From DATAOG01 sp963753685 (GTDB lineage Bacteria > Pseudomonadota > Alphaproteobacteria > Geminicoccales > Geminicoccaceae), in the NCBI GenBank assembly GCA_963753685.1, contig CAVWDE010000019.1:1-64000 (forward strand): 64,000 nucleotides of DNA, written 5' to 3'. Both the position numbers and the translations under genes were made by a program. Below, one piece after another: positions 25,819 through 35,829 of this stretch; the stretch's first letter is position 1, and the number at the start of each line of letters is the position of its first letter. A model generated the notes under the pieces. It ran no database searches. It was not told the DNA's origin and saw only the letters and a list, made by a program, of their open reading frames with translations.

Positions 25819-26650
25819 ATGGCCGGCAGGCTCGCGGTGCTGGCGGGCAGCGGGCCGCTGCCGCGAACAGGTGGTGGGCGCGGCGCGCGCCGCCGGGCGC
25901 GACGTCTTCGTGCTGGCGTTCGAGGGCGAGACCGATCCCGCGGCGGTCGAAGGCGTGCCGCACCAGTGGGTGGCGCTCGGCGCGGTCGGGCGCACGCTCA
26001 AGGCGCTGCACGCGGCCGAAGCCGAGGACGTGGTGATGATCGGGCCGGTGCGCCGGCCCTCGCTCGCCACCCTGAAGCTCGACTGGCGCGGCCTTCAGCT
26101 GCTGACCAGGCTCGGGCTCGGCGCCGGCGCCGGCGACGACCGCCTGTTCAAGGCGATCGTCGGCGAGCTCGAGGCCGAAGGTTTCCGAGTGGTCGGCGCC
26201 GACGAAGTGGTCGATGAACTATTGGCGCCCGCTGCGCTGTTGACCAGGGCAGGGCCGGACGAGGTCGCGGCGCGCGACATCGCCCGCGGCGTCGAGGTCG
26301 CGACGCGCCTGGGCGAGCTGGACATTGGTCAGGCGGTGGTCGTGCAGCAGGGTCTCGTGCTCGGGGTCGAGGCGGTGGAAGGCACCGATCAGCTGCTGGC
26401 GCGCTGCGCGACCCTGCGTCGCGACGGACCGGGCGGCGTGCTGGTCAAGCTCAAGAAGCCGAAGCAGGAACGGCGGGCCGACCTGCCGACGATCGGACCC
26501 GACACGGTGCGCGCGGCGGCGGCGGCGGGGCTCGCCGGAATTGCCGTGCATGCCGGGAACTGTCTGATCATCGACCGGCCGGGTGTGATCGAGGCCGCCG
26601 ACCGCGCCGGCCTGTTCGTGATCGGCGTCCGCGTCGGCGGCCGCGAGTGA
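25819..26650 (+). CDS. lpxI: UDP-2,3-diacylglucosamine diphosphatase LpxI
   Basis: Hydrolyses UDP-2,3-diacylglucosamine to lipid X and UMP; it replaces LpxH in alphaproteobacteria. The start RLAVLAGSGPLPREQVVGAA is broken once at about 25862. VVMIGPVRRPSLATLKLDW, ILARGVEVATRLGELDIGQA-type and QGLVLGVEAVEGTDQLLARC blocks match the DUF1009 family. The end is LFVIGVRVGGRE. About 277 residues. Three bases after lpxA, 19 before lpxB. Confidence 0.93.
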
Positions 26651-26669
26651 GCGGGACGGGGAGGGCCGG

Positions 26670-27845
26670 ATGCGGCGGGCGGAGGTCTTCGTGCTCGCAG
26701 GCGAGCCGTCCGGCGACATGCTGGGCGGGCGGCTGATCCAGGCGCTCAGAGAGCAGGCGGGCGACCGCCTGGAGTTCTTCGGCGTCGGCGGGCCACGCAT
26801 GGCCGAGCGCGGCCTGGTCAGCCTGTTCCCGATGGACGAATTGTCGCTGATGGGCTTCACCGAGGTCCTGCCGCATCTGCCGCACCTGGCGTGCCGGCTG
26901 TGGACGACCGTGCGCGAGATCCGCCGCCGACGGCCGGCGCTGGCGCTGACCATCGACTCGCCGGGCTTCGCGCTCCGCCTGCAGCGCCGGCTCGCGGGCC
27001 TGCCGCTGCTCCGCCTGCACTATGTGGCGCCCCAGGTCTGGGCCTGGCGCCAGCAGCGCGCCGCGCGGCTCGCGGGCGACGTCGACCACCTGCTGGCGTT
27101 GCTGCCGTTCGAGCCGCCGTTCTTCGAGCGCTACGGCCTCGCCTGCAGCTTCGTCGGCCATCCGATCACCGAAGAGGCCGGGCGACGCGGCGATGGCGAA
27201 CGCTTCCGCCGGCGCTACGAGGTGCCGGGCGATGCGCCCCTGATCTGCATCCTGCCGGGCAGCCGGCGCAGCGAGGTCAGCCAGCACCTGCCGCTGCTCG
27301 GCGAGACGGTGGCCCTGCTCTGGCGGCGCTTCCCCCGCATCCGGCTCGTGCTCCCGACCCTGCGGGCGCTGGTGCCACTGGTCAAGCAGCAGGTCGCCAA
27401 GTGGCAGCTGCCGGTCATCGTGCTCGAGGACCGGGTCGAGCGCTTCGATGCCTACGCCGCCAGCTGGATCGCGATCGCCGCCTCGGGCACGGTCTCGCTC
27501 GAGGCGGCCTTGGCCGGCCTGCCGCTGATCACCATCTACCGCACGGGGCCCATGACCGCCTGGCTGGCCCGGCGCCTGATCAAGGTGCCGCACGTCAATC
27601 TGGTCAATCTGATCCTCGGCCGACCGGCGGTGCCGGAGCTGCTGCAGGAGGATTGCCACCCGGAGCGGATCGCGGCCGCGGCGCAGCGCCTGCTCGAGGA
27701 CGAGGAACTGCGCGCGAACCAGCGCGCAGCGCTCGCCGAGGCGGTGGCGAGGCTCGGCGCGGCCGATGGCCGCCCCCCGAGCCAGCGCGCCGCGGCCCGG
27801 GTTCTGGAAATCCTGGCCGATGCACAACCGAGGAGGACCGCATGA
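26670..27845 (+). CDS. lpxB: Lipid-A-disaccharide synthase
   Basis: GT19 glycosyltransferase that condenses lipid X with UDP-diacylglucosamine. Intact, 391 residues. VFVLAGEPSGDMLGGRLI is the N-terminal donor motif. YVAPQVWAWRQQRA, FVGHPITEE, ILPGSRRSEVSQHLP and the C-terminal AASGTVSLEAALAGLPLITIYR are classic LpxB blocks. It is the first fully clean gene after 25 kb of frameshifted ones. It ends 27845, four bases into gloA. Confidence 0.96.
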   Translation: MRRAEVFVLAGEPSGDMLGGRLIQALREQAGDRLEFFGVGGPRMAERGLVSLFPMDELSLMGFTEVLPHLPHLACRLWTTVREIRRRRPALALTIDSPGFALRLQRRLAGLPLLRLHYVAPQVWAWRQQRAARLAGDVDHLLALLPFEPPFFERYGLACSFVGHPITEEAGRRGDGERFRRRYEVPGDAPLICILPGSRRSEVSQHLPLLGETVALLWRRFPRIRLVLPTLRALVPLVKQQVAKWQLPVIVLEDRVERFDAYAASWIAIAASGTVSLEAALAGLPLITIYRTGPMTAWLARRLIKVPHVNLVNLILGRPAVPELLQEDCHPERIAAAAQRLLEDEELRANQRAALAEAVARLGAADGRPPSQRAAARVLEILADAQPRRTA

Positions 27846-28246
27846 CCAGCGACACCGGCAAGTTCCGCCTGCTGCACACCATGCTGCGGGTCAGGGATCT
27901 GGACGCGGCGATCGATTTTTACACCAACAAGCTCGGCATGAAGCTGCTGCGCAAGACCGATTTCCCGAGCGGCGAGTTCACGCTCGCCTTCGTCGGCTAC
28001 GGCCCCGAGGAGACCGAGGCGGTGATCGAGCTGACCCACAACTGGGGCCAGCACGACTACGAACTCGGCACCGCCTACGGCCACATCGCGATCGCGGTGC
28101 CCGACATCTACAAGACCTGCGACGAGCTCGCGGCCCAGGGCGTCAAGATCCCAAGGCCCGCCGGCCCGATGAAGCACGGCGGCCGCCCGATCGCCTTCAT
28201 CGAGGACCCCGACGGCTACAAGATCGAGCTGGTCGAGCGCGGGTGA
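27842..28246 (+). CDS. gloA: Lactoylglutathione lyase (glyoxalase I)
   Basis: Isomerises the methylglyoxal-glutathione hemithioacetal to S-lactoylglutathione. 134 residues, intact. LLHTMLRVRDLDAAIDFYTN carries the first metal His, EAVIELTHNWG the first Glu, GHIAIAVPDIY the second His, and GYKIELVERG the last Glu. The Ni/Zn glyoxalase I pattern is complete. The ATG overlaps the end of lpxB by 4 bases, so it appears to be co-transcribed with the lipid A genes. Confidence 0.93.
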   Translation: MTSDTGKFRLLHTMLRVRDLDAAIDFYTNKLGMKLLRKTDFPSGEFTLAFVGYGPEETEAVIELTHNWGQHDYELGTAYGHIAIAVPDIYKTCDELAAQGVKIPRPAGPMKHGGRPIAFIEDPDGYKIELVERG

Positions 28247-28373
28247 CTGATCTGGTGCCGGGCTGAGCGCGACCCGCTGACGCCCGGACACTCATGCTCG
28301 GCAAGCGGCTTGATGCGCCGCGGCAGGCTGGCGCGACCGAAGGCGCGGCGGGCGCGGCGTTCGCTGGCCGGCT

Positions 28374-29678
28374 TCAGCCGCGCTGGGCGATCGGGACGTA
28401 GGGCCGCTGGGCCGGGCCGGTGTAGAGCTGGCGCGGCCGGCCGATCTTCTGCTCGGGGTCCTCGACCATCTCATTCCACTGCGCCGCCCAGCCGACCGTG
28501 CGCGCGAGCGCGAAGATCGCGGTGAACATCGAGGTCGGGATGCCCATCGCCTGCAGGATGATGCCCGAGTAGAAGTCGACGTTCGGGAACAGCTTGCGCT
28601 CGACGAAATAGTCGTCCTCAAGCGCGATTTTCTCGAGTTCCATGGCGATCGGCAGCAGCGGATCGTCGGCCTTGCCGAGGTCGATCAGGACCTCATGCGC
28701 GCTCTCGCGCAGGACCGCGGCGCGCGGATCGTAGTTCTTGTACACCCGGTGGCCGAAGCCCATCAGGCGGAACGGGTCGTTGCGGTCCTTGGCGCGGGCG
28801 AGGAACTCCGGAATCCGCTCGACCGAGCCGATCTCCTTCAGCATGTTGACCACCGCCTCGTTGGCGCCGCCGTGCGCCGGCCCCCAGAGCGAGGCGATGC
28901 CGGCGGCGATCGCGGCATAGGGGCTGGCCCCGGTCGAGCCGACCAGGCGGACCGTCGAGGTCGAGGCGTTCTGCTCGTGATCGGCGTGCAGGATGAAGAT
29001 CCGGTCGAGCGCCTTGGCCAGCACCGGGTTGACCTTGTAGGGCTCGCACGGCACCCCGAACATCATGTAGAGGAAGTTCTCGGCGTAGGTCAGATCGTTG
29101 CGCGGGTACATGAACGGCTGGCCGACCGAGTACTTGTAGGCCATGGCGGCGATCGTCGGCACCTTGGCGACCAGCCGGTAGCTCGCGATCATCCGGTTGT
29201 GCGGATCCTCGATGTTGAGGTCCTCGTAGTAGAAAGCGGACAGCGCGCCGACCACCGCGATCATCACCGCCATCGGATGGGCGTCGCGGCGGAAGCCGCG
29301 GAACAGGTACATGACCTGCTCGTGCACCATGGTGTGGTAGGTGACGCCGGCCACGAACTTCGCTTTCTGCGCCGTGGTCGGCAGCTCGCCGAACAGGATC
29401 AGATAGGCGACCTCCAGGAAATCGCTGTTGGTCGCCAGATCCTCGATCCGGTAGCCGCGATGCAGCAGAACCCCCTCTTCGCCATCGATGAAGGTGATCT
29501 TCGACGAGCAGCTCGCGGTCGACGTGTAGCCCGGATCATAGGTAAAGCGTCCGGTGTCCGCGTACAGCTTGCGGATGTCGATGACATCCGGCCCGATCGT
29601 GCCGGTGAGCAGAGGCAGCTCGGCTCTCAGCCCGCTGTCGTCCGACAGCGAGACCGTCTGCAGAGTCGATTCGGTCAT
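28374..29678 (-). CDS. gltA: Citrate synthase (type II, hexameric form)
   Basis: Entry enzyme of the TCA cycle. Intact, 434 residues. FTYDPGYTSTASCSSKITFIDG is the N-terminal beta region of the NADH-sensitive type. Catalytic His blocks are LHADHEQNASTSTVRLVGS and MGFGHRVYKNYDPRA, and the catalytic Asp lies in NVDFYSGIIL. Convergent with the lpxB-gloA run and upstream-adjacent to gltX on the same strand. Two inverted repeats sit in its promoter region. Confidence 0.96.
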   Translation of the reverse strand: MTESTLQTVSLSDDSGLRAELPLLTGTIGPDVIDIRKLYADTGRFTYDPGYTSTASCSSKITFIDGEEGVLLHRGYRIEDLATNSDFLEVAYLILFGELPTTAQKAKFVAGVTYHTMVHEQVMYLFRGFRRDAHPMAVMIAVVGALSAFYYEDLNIEDPHNRMIASYRLVAKVPTIAAMAYKYSVGQPFMYPRNDLTYAENFLYMMFGVPCEPYKVNPVLAKALDRIFILHADHEQNASTSTVRLVGSTGASPYAAIAAGIASLWGPAHGGANEAVVNMLKEIGSVERIPEFLARAKDRNDPFRLMGFGHRVYKNYDPRAAVLRESAHEVLIDLGKADDPLLPIAMELEKIALEDDYFVERKLFPNVDFYSGIILQAMGIPTSMFTAIFALARTVGWAAQWNEMVEDPEQKIGRPRQLYTGPAQRPYVPIAQRG

Positions 29679-29734
29679 GGCCTACCCCCTCATTCGTGCT
29701 TCCCGACCGCCCGGCGGACCCGTGGTGATCGAAC

Positions 29735-29762
29735 GAGGTTAAGGAACCTCCACAGTGACTGT
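29735..29762 (-). promoter_or_regulatory. Two adjacent inverted repeats upstream of gltA
   Basis: GAGGTT-AAGG-AACCTC (29735-29750) is a 6-bp inverted repeat with a 4-base loop. Two bases later lies the perfect 11-base palindrome ACAGT-G-ACTGT (29752-29762). They lie 57-84 bases upstream of the gltA start on its strand, where promoter and operator elements would be expected. No known regulator motif is recognised. Confidence 0.35.
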
Positions 29763-29782
29763 AATTGGCGGTCCGCCGGCGA

Positions 29783-31213
29783 TCAATCGCTATGTTGCAG
29801 TGCGGCATGGCGACCCTCGACGGCGTCGGCGATCCGCGCCAGCGTCTCCTCAGGACCCAGCACCGCCATCACCTCGAAGATGCCGGGCGAGGCGGTCGAG
29901 CCGGTGAGCGCCGCGCGCAACGGCTGCGCGACCTGGCCAAGCTTCAGGTCCAACGCCAGAGCGTGTTCGCGTACCACCTGCTCCAGCGCCGCCGGCTGCC
30001 ATTGCGCGACCGCCTCGAGCGCCGGGACCAGGCCCGCCAGACGCTCGCGGCCCGCCGCGTCGAGCAGCTGCGCCGCCCGCTCGCTCAGCGCCAACGGCCG
30101 CGCCGCAACATAGAATGTGGCGCTCGCAGCGAGCTCGACCAGGGTGCTCGCGCGCGGCTTGAGCCCGGGCATGCCGGCCTCGAGCCTGGCGAGCGCCGGC
30201 GCATCGAGCCGATGTCCCTGGGCTTCGAGGCGAGGTGCGATCAGCCGGGCCAGGGTCCGGTCATCGATCGCGCGCAGATAGTGGGCGTTGAGGTTGGTGA
30301 GGCGCGCCATGTCGAAACGCGCGGCACCTTTGCCGACCGCGTCGAGGTCGAACCAGGCGATCGCCTGCTCGGTCCCGATGATCTCCTCGTCGCCATGGCT
30401 CCAGCCGAGCCGGAGCAGGTAGTTGCGCAGCGCCTCCGGCAAAAAGCCCATCTCCCGATAGGCGTCGACCCCGAGCGCGCCGTGGCGCTTCGAGAGCTTG
30501 GCGCCGTCGGGGCCATGGATCAGCGGGAATGTGGGCGAACTCCGGGACGGGCCAGCCCTGCGCGCGGTAGAGCTGGGTCTGGCGGGCGGCGTTCACCAGA
30601 TGGTCGTCGCCGCGGATGATGTGGCTGACGCCCATGTCGTGGTCGTCGACCACGACCGAGAGCATGTAGGTGGGCGTGCCGTCGGAGCGCAGCAGCACCA
30701 TGTCGTCGAGCTGGGCGTTGTCGAAACGGACCTCGCCCTGGACCCGGTCGGCGATGATCGTCTCGCCCGTGCGCGGCGCCTTCAGGCGGATCACCGGCCG
30801 GACGCCCGCGGGCGCCTCGGCCGGATCGCGGTCGCGCCAGCGGCCGTCGTAGCTGGTCGAGCGGCCTTCGGCGCGCGCCTGCTCGCGCATCGCCTGCAGC
30901 TCCTCGGGCGTGCAGTAGCAATGGTAGGCGGCGCCGCGCGCCGAGCAGCTCGCGGGCGACCTCGGCATGCCGCGCCCTGCCGCTGGGACTGGAACACCGG
31001 CAGCTCGTCGCCGATCAGGCCGAGCCAGCCGAGGCCGTCCAGGATCGCCTGGATCGCGGCCTCGGTCGAGCGCGCCCGGTCGGTGTCCTCGATCCGCAGC
31101 AGGTAGCGGCCGCCGTGATGGCGCGCGAACAGCCAGTTGAACAGCGCGGTCCGCGCGCCGCCGATGTGCAGGAAACCGGTAGGAGAAGGAGCAAACCTTG
31201 TAACTACACTCAT
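29783..31213 (-). CDS. gltX: Glutamate--tRNA ligase
   Basis: Class I synthetase charging tRNA-Glu. MSVVTRFAPSPTGFLHIGG holds the HIGH-type motif; the ATG at 31213 is chosen because the conserved strand begins at once. GMPRSASAS-type AMS block, VDDHDMGVSHIIRGDDHLVNAARQTQLYRA and the KLSKRHGALG (KMSKS) loop follow. The C-terminal anticodon domain is FLPEALRNYLLRLGWSHGDEE onward. Breaks near 30525, 30940 and 30975. About 475 residues. Divergent from comEC with 62 bases between. Confidence 0.93.
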
Positions 31214-31275
31214 GATTGATAGACTGGACCTCATGCCGTCGCCACGCCGCTCTGTCGTCTAGCACAAACGCCGCC

Positions 31276-33447
31276 ATGGCGCACCGCTCCCTCGGCCTGT
31301 CGCCCGCCTTCCCCGGCGTCCGGCTGGCGCTCGCCCGGCGCGCGCGGGCTGGGGATCGGGCTCGCTCCCGTGGGCTGCAGCCTGCCTGCTGGTCGAGCGC
31401 GAGCGCTGGCTGCTCTGGCTGCCGGTCGCCATCGGCCTCGGCATCGGCCTCTACTTCGCGCTGCCGGTCGAGCCGCCGCTCTGGCTCGGTCCGCTGCTGC
31501 TGCTGCCGATCGCGCTCGCCGGGACGTGGCCCGCGGGTGGCGCGGCGGGCGAGGAGCCCGGCTGGCGCCGGCCGGCCGCGCTCGGTCTGGCGGCGATCGC
31601 CGTGGGCTTCGACGCTCGGCCTCGATCCGGACCCAGCTGGTCGCGGCGCCGGTGCTGGAGCGGCGGGGCGCCTACGTGGTCGAGGGACAGGTGCTGCTGG
31701 TCGAGGAGCAGGTGCGCGGGCGCGCGCCTGACGCTCGGCGACCTCGCAGATCGAGGGGCTCGAGCCCGGCGCCACGCCGGCGCGAGCTCAGGGTCAGCCT
31801 GCGCAGCGCGCGCGCCGGCGCTCCGGCCGGGCGACCGGGTGCGCCTGCGCGCGTTGCTGATGCCGCCCTCGCCGCCGAGCGAGCCGCACGGCTTCGACTT
31901 CGCGCGCCAGGCCTACTTTCTGCGGCTCGGCGCGGTCGGCTATGCGCTCGGCCAGCCGCGAGCGGATCGCGCCGCGCCGGGGCGCGCGGCTGGCGCTGTC
32001 GGCCTCGCGGCGCCTGCGCCAGACGATCGCGAGCGCGAGGTCGCGAGCGCGGTCCCGGGCGCCGCCGGCGCGATCGCGGTGGCGCTGCTGACCGGCCTGC
32101 GCGGCGCGCTCGCCGGATCAGATCTGGCACGACAGTGGGCGATCGCCGGCATCGCCCATCTGCTGGCGATCTCGGGCCTGCATCTGGGCCTGGTCGCCGG
32201 CACCCTGTTCTTCGTCGCGCGGATCGCGCTCGCGCTCGCGCCGCCGCTCGCCCTGCGCCTGCCGACCAAGAAGGTCGCCGCCGCGCTCGCGCTGCGTCGG
32301 CGCCTTCGGCTATCTGCTGATCTGAGCGGCGCGACCGTGCCGACCCAGCGCGCCTTCATCATGACCGCGCTGATGCTGCTCGCGGTCATGGTCGACCGCA
32401 ACCCGTTCTCGATGCGCCTGGTGGCCTGGGCGGCCACTGGTCGTGCTGCTGCTGCAGCCCGAGAGCCTGCTCGGCGCCTCGTTCCAGATGTCGTTCGCCG
32501 CCGTGGTCGCGCTGATCGCGGTCTACGAGACCGGCGTCGGCCGGCGCCCGGCCGGCGCCGCCGGCCTGGACTGGCGCCTCGCTGCTCTACGTCGGCGGCG
32601 TCGCGCTGACCACGCTGGTCGCGAGCGCCGCGACCGCGCCGTTCGCGATCTACCATTTCAGCCGCCTGCCGACCTACGGCATCGTCGCCAATCTGATCGC
32701 GGTGCCGCTGACCGCCGTTCTGGATCATGCCGCTCGGGCTGCTCGGCCTGCTGCTGATGCCGCTCGGGCTGGGCGATCCCTGCTTCGTGCTGATGGGCCA
32801 GGGGATCGAGCTGATGCTCGCGGTCGCGGCACGGTCGCCGGCCTGGCCGGGGGCGGCGCTCGCTGGTGGCGCAGCCGCCGCTCGCGGCCCTGGTCGCGAC
32901 CGCGCTCGGCGGCCTCTGGCTCTGCCTCTGGCGCACCCCCTGGCGCCGGCTCGGGCTGATCGGCGTCGCGCTCGGGCTGGCCTGCTGCCTGCTCGACCGG
33001 CCGCCCGGACCTGCTGATCGACGCCCGCGGCCAGATCGTCGCGGTGCGCCTCGACAGCGGCCGCCTGGCGCTCTCGCCCTGGGAGCGCGACCGCTGGATC
33101 ACCGACGGCTGGCTGCACGCCGCGGGCAAGGCCGCGGCCGCACCCTGGCCGGCGGTCGGCGCAGGGCGGCGAGGGCGGCCTGCGCTGCGATGCCGAGGGC
33201 TGCGTGCTCAGCCGCAACGGCCGCAAGGTCGCGCTCGCGCGCCGCCCCGAGGCGCTGGAGGCGGACTGCGCGCGCGCGGATCTGGTGCTGAGCTACCCGC
33301 GCCTGGAGCGCTGCCCGAACGGCGCGCCGCTGATCGGGCCCGGACGCGCTGCGCGCCGCCGGCGGCCTCGCGCTCTGGCTGGAGGCCGCCGGCATCGAGA
33401 GCCTGAGCGTGCGCGAGGTGCGCGGCGACCGGCCGTGGAGCCGCTGA
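31276..33447 (+). CDS. comEC: ComEC/Rec2 family DNA-uptake channel protein
   Basis: Inner-membrane channel for single-stranded DNA uptake in natural transformation. The N-terminal DUF4131 region includes LVERERWLLWLPVAIGLGIG. The competence core contains GLRGALAGSD, HLLAISGLHLGLVAG and TVPTQRAFIMTALMLLAV, and the partial C-terminal beta-lactamase-like region ends RLERCPNGAPLIGPDALR. Restored length is about 720 residues with about ten membrane segments. At least ten indels. Whether the cell is competent cannot be judged from here. Confidence 0.88.
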
Positions 33448-33455
33448 GCTCAGGC

Positions 33456-34148
33456 GGCCGATGATGACCCAGGGCTCGCCCGGGGCCGGGCCGCAGCAGC
33501 ACGCTCAGATGGTCGAGATAGGCGGGCGCGTGACGCCTGCGGCCAGGCGCGGGTCGCGCTGCGGGCGCGCCGACCATCGTGCCGAGCGGCAGGACGCCCG
33601 CCCAGACCGGCAGCGCGTAGTCCTCCTCGTCGTCGACCGGCGGGCCGGTGCGGATCTTGGCCGAGACCTCGTCGAGGTCCATCCAGAGCACGGTCGTCGC
33701 CTTCATCTCCTGGCGGGTCGGCGGCCGCAGCTCCGGCCAGCGGCCCGGGAACAGCCGCTCGACGAAGTCCTCGAGCACGGCGAGCTTGTCGTCGTCGGGC
33801 ACCAGCTGCGCGGTGCCGAACGCCATCACCGAGCGGTAGTTGATCGAGTGGTGGAAGCCCGAGCGGGCGAGCACGAAGCCGTCGAGGTGGGTGACGGTGA
33901 CGCAGACCGGCACGCCCCTGCTTCAGGTGGCGCAGCATGCGGCTCGCCGAGGAGCCGTGCCAGTAGAGCCGATCGCCCTGGCGCCAGTAGGAGGTCGGCG
34001 TGACATAGGGCTGGCCGTCGATCACGTAGCCGACATGGCAGATCACGCCGGCATCGAGCACGGCGTGCACGGTCGCGGGGTCGTAGTGGCCGCGCTTGGG
34101 CAGGCGCTTGACGCGGGTCTTCGAGGTCGGCTGGGAACGCTCCGCCAT
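33456..34148 (-). CDS. Pyridoxamine 5'-phosphate oxidase family (FMN-binding split-barrel) protein
   Basis: Start MAERSQPTSKTRVKRLPKRG at 34148. The split-barrel FMN fold is seen in VHAVLDAGVICHVGYVIDGQPYVTPT, RLYWHGSSASRMLRHL, VCVTVTHLDGFVLARSGFHHSINYRSVMAFG and VWAGVLPLG. This matches the family of 210-230-residue proteins often named flavin-nucleotide-binding proteins, not true PdxH. Indels near 33915 and 33565; the last codons are uncertain. Substrate unknown. Convergent with comEC. Confidence 0.8.
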
Positions 34149-34193
34149 GCCGGGTTTCTCCACTTGGGTCCGGCGCGAGGCTAGAGAGCGGAC

Positions 34194-34217
34194 TGGCCCT
34201 GATGAAAGGGCCATTTT
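34194..34217 (+). terminator. Terminator-like hairpin
   Basis: TGGCCCT (34194-34200) and AGGGCCA (34207-34213) form a 7-bp stem followed by TTTT. It would act on the + strand, but the flanking genes are on the - strand, so its role is unclear. Low confidence. Confidence 0.25.
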
Positions 34218-34268
34218 CGCTGGATCGACAGTGCCATTATCCGGCCTCCGGTCTTCCAGCCCGGAGGG

Positions 34269-35196
34269 TCAGTCGCCATGACCGGCCCAGGCCAGCGTGC
34301 GCAGCGCCCGGAGCGTGTTCCAGCGGCTCGGCTCGTCCGCTCGCTCGGCCAGGTCGAAATCGAGCACATCGGCGTGCGGGTGCGAGCGCCAGCGCCCGTC
34401 GCTGCGCCGGTTTTTCTCGACCAGCTCGATCGCCTCGGCGACCCGTCGTCAGGCTCGACGCCGGCGCTGCGCAGATAGTCCAGCCCGCGCAGCACGTCGT
34501 AGTGATACCCGGGAGGGAACGAGAACCGGGTCCAGTCGCGATTGATCACCTCGCCGGACGACAGCTTCCGGAACAGGCGGCGCTCCAGGAGATACGCCTG
34601 CCCCGGGCCCGGGCCGCCGTCACCGCAGGCGTGGCGCCGTTCGCTCGCTCGTACTCCAGGAGCCCCTCCAGGACGCAGATCGTGCTGTGGAACGAGGAGC
34701 GCACGCTCGGCGGCGCCTCGCAGTTCCAGCCGCCGTCGTCGAGCTGCTCGCCGAGCAGCCGCTCCAGAACCTCGCAGGGCTCGCCGAAATAGGCGCCAAG
34801 GTTCAAAAGCCGCCCGTTGATGCAGGCCTCGACCTCGCCTTCGAAGAAGGGCTGGCCGCCCTCGGAGAGGGTGATGTGGTCGCGCACCCGGCCCACTGCG
34901 CGCCGCGCCTCCGCGCTCGCCGGGTCCAGCCCCATCTCCCGCAACAGGATCAGCGCGTGGCAGGCCTTGCCGTCCGGGCTATCGATCCAGCGCGTATAGC
35001 CGCTCTCGCCCCATTGTCCGTCGGGTGTCTGGCGCTCGAGCAGGCGGGCGCCCCAGCCTTCGGACGCGACCCGCGCGCGCTCGGCAGCGACCACGTCGTC
35101 GGGCTGGTCGGTCAGATCGCGCAGCACCTGCCAACGGATCGACGGGTCGGAATCCAGCAACCACTCCACGACGTCATGGCTCTTGCCTCCCCTCAC
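34269..35196 (-). CDS. Squalene-cyclase-like alpha/alpha-toroid protein
   Basis: About 308 residues. GTG 35196 gives RGGKSHDVVEWLLDSDPSIRW. Repeated QTPDGQWG, LDDGGWNCE and SDGRWR motifs are QW-like repeats of terpene-cyclase toroids, and EVEACINGRLLNLGAYFG is a family block. It lacks a DXDD catalytic motif and is half the length of squalene-hopene cyclase, so it is probably not a cyclase. Similar orphan proteins are annotated as prenyltransferase/squalene-oxidase repeat proteins. Indels near 34600 and 34440. Function unknown. Confidence 0.65.
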
Positions 35197-35225
35197 TTGC
35201 AGCCGATGACGACCCTGGCCCCGAA

Positions 35226-35797
35226 CTAACCAACCCGGTGCAGGAAGGCGAGCGTGCGTTCCTTGAGCAGAAGGGCGGCCGCCTGGTCGTAGTCGCCGAG
35301 GCTCGGGTCGGCGAACAGGTGGGCCGAACCCGGGTAGAGGAACAGCTCTGCGGTTGGAATCTGCTCGATGACGCCTGGGCCACGGCTCTGTCTTCTTCGG
35401 TCCAGGCGTCGGCGTCCATCGTGTGGATCTGGAGAGGGACGTCCTGGGGCCAGGAGGTCCCGAACTCGGAGGGCGACACGCAACCCTGGAAGAGCAGCGC
35501 CCCTCTCGCCCCTGGACGCGTCTGCGCCAGAGCCTGCGCCGGCATCACGCCCAGGGAGAAGCCCGCATAGACGATGTCGGCGGGCAGGTCGCGGGCGGCG
35601 TCCGAACCGCGGCGGATGATCTCCGCAAAACCGACCTGCCCGGCGTAGGCAACACCTTCCCTGAGCTCGCGGAACGTGCGGCCGCCATAGAGATCCGGTG
35701 CATGGACCGTGTGGCCGGCGGCCCGCAGATCGTCGGCAAACGTCAGGAACCCGGGCGTCCGCCCGTGGGCGTGATGAAACAGGAGCACCCTTGCCAT
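35226..35797 (-). CDS. Dienelactone hydrolase family protein
   Basis: Alpha/beta hydrolase of about 190 residues. ARVLLFHHAHGRTPGFLTFADDLRAAGHTV is the first strand and oxyanion region. The nucleophile elbow is AGFSLGVMPAQ, with Ser where classical dienelactone hydrolases have Cys. PLQIHTMDADAW is near the acid residue, and PGSAHLFAD carries the catalytic His. One indel near 35372 separates DRAVAQ from VIEQIPTAELFLYPGS. Substrate unknown. It lies 30 bases beyond the next gene on the same strand. Confidence 0.82.
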
Positions 35798-35829
35798 CAG
35801 GGCACCCTAGCCAGTCTCCGCCCCGACGG

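Noticed and set aside
33448..34193. PdxH (pyridoxamine phosphate oxidase proper)
   Set aside because: The conserved PdxH substrate-binding tail is absent and the sequence fits the broader FMN split-barrel family, so no gene symbol is given.
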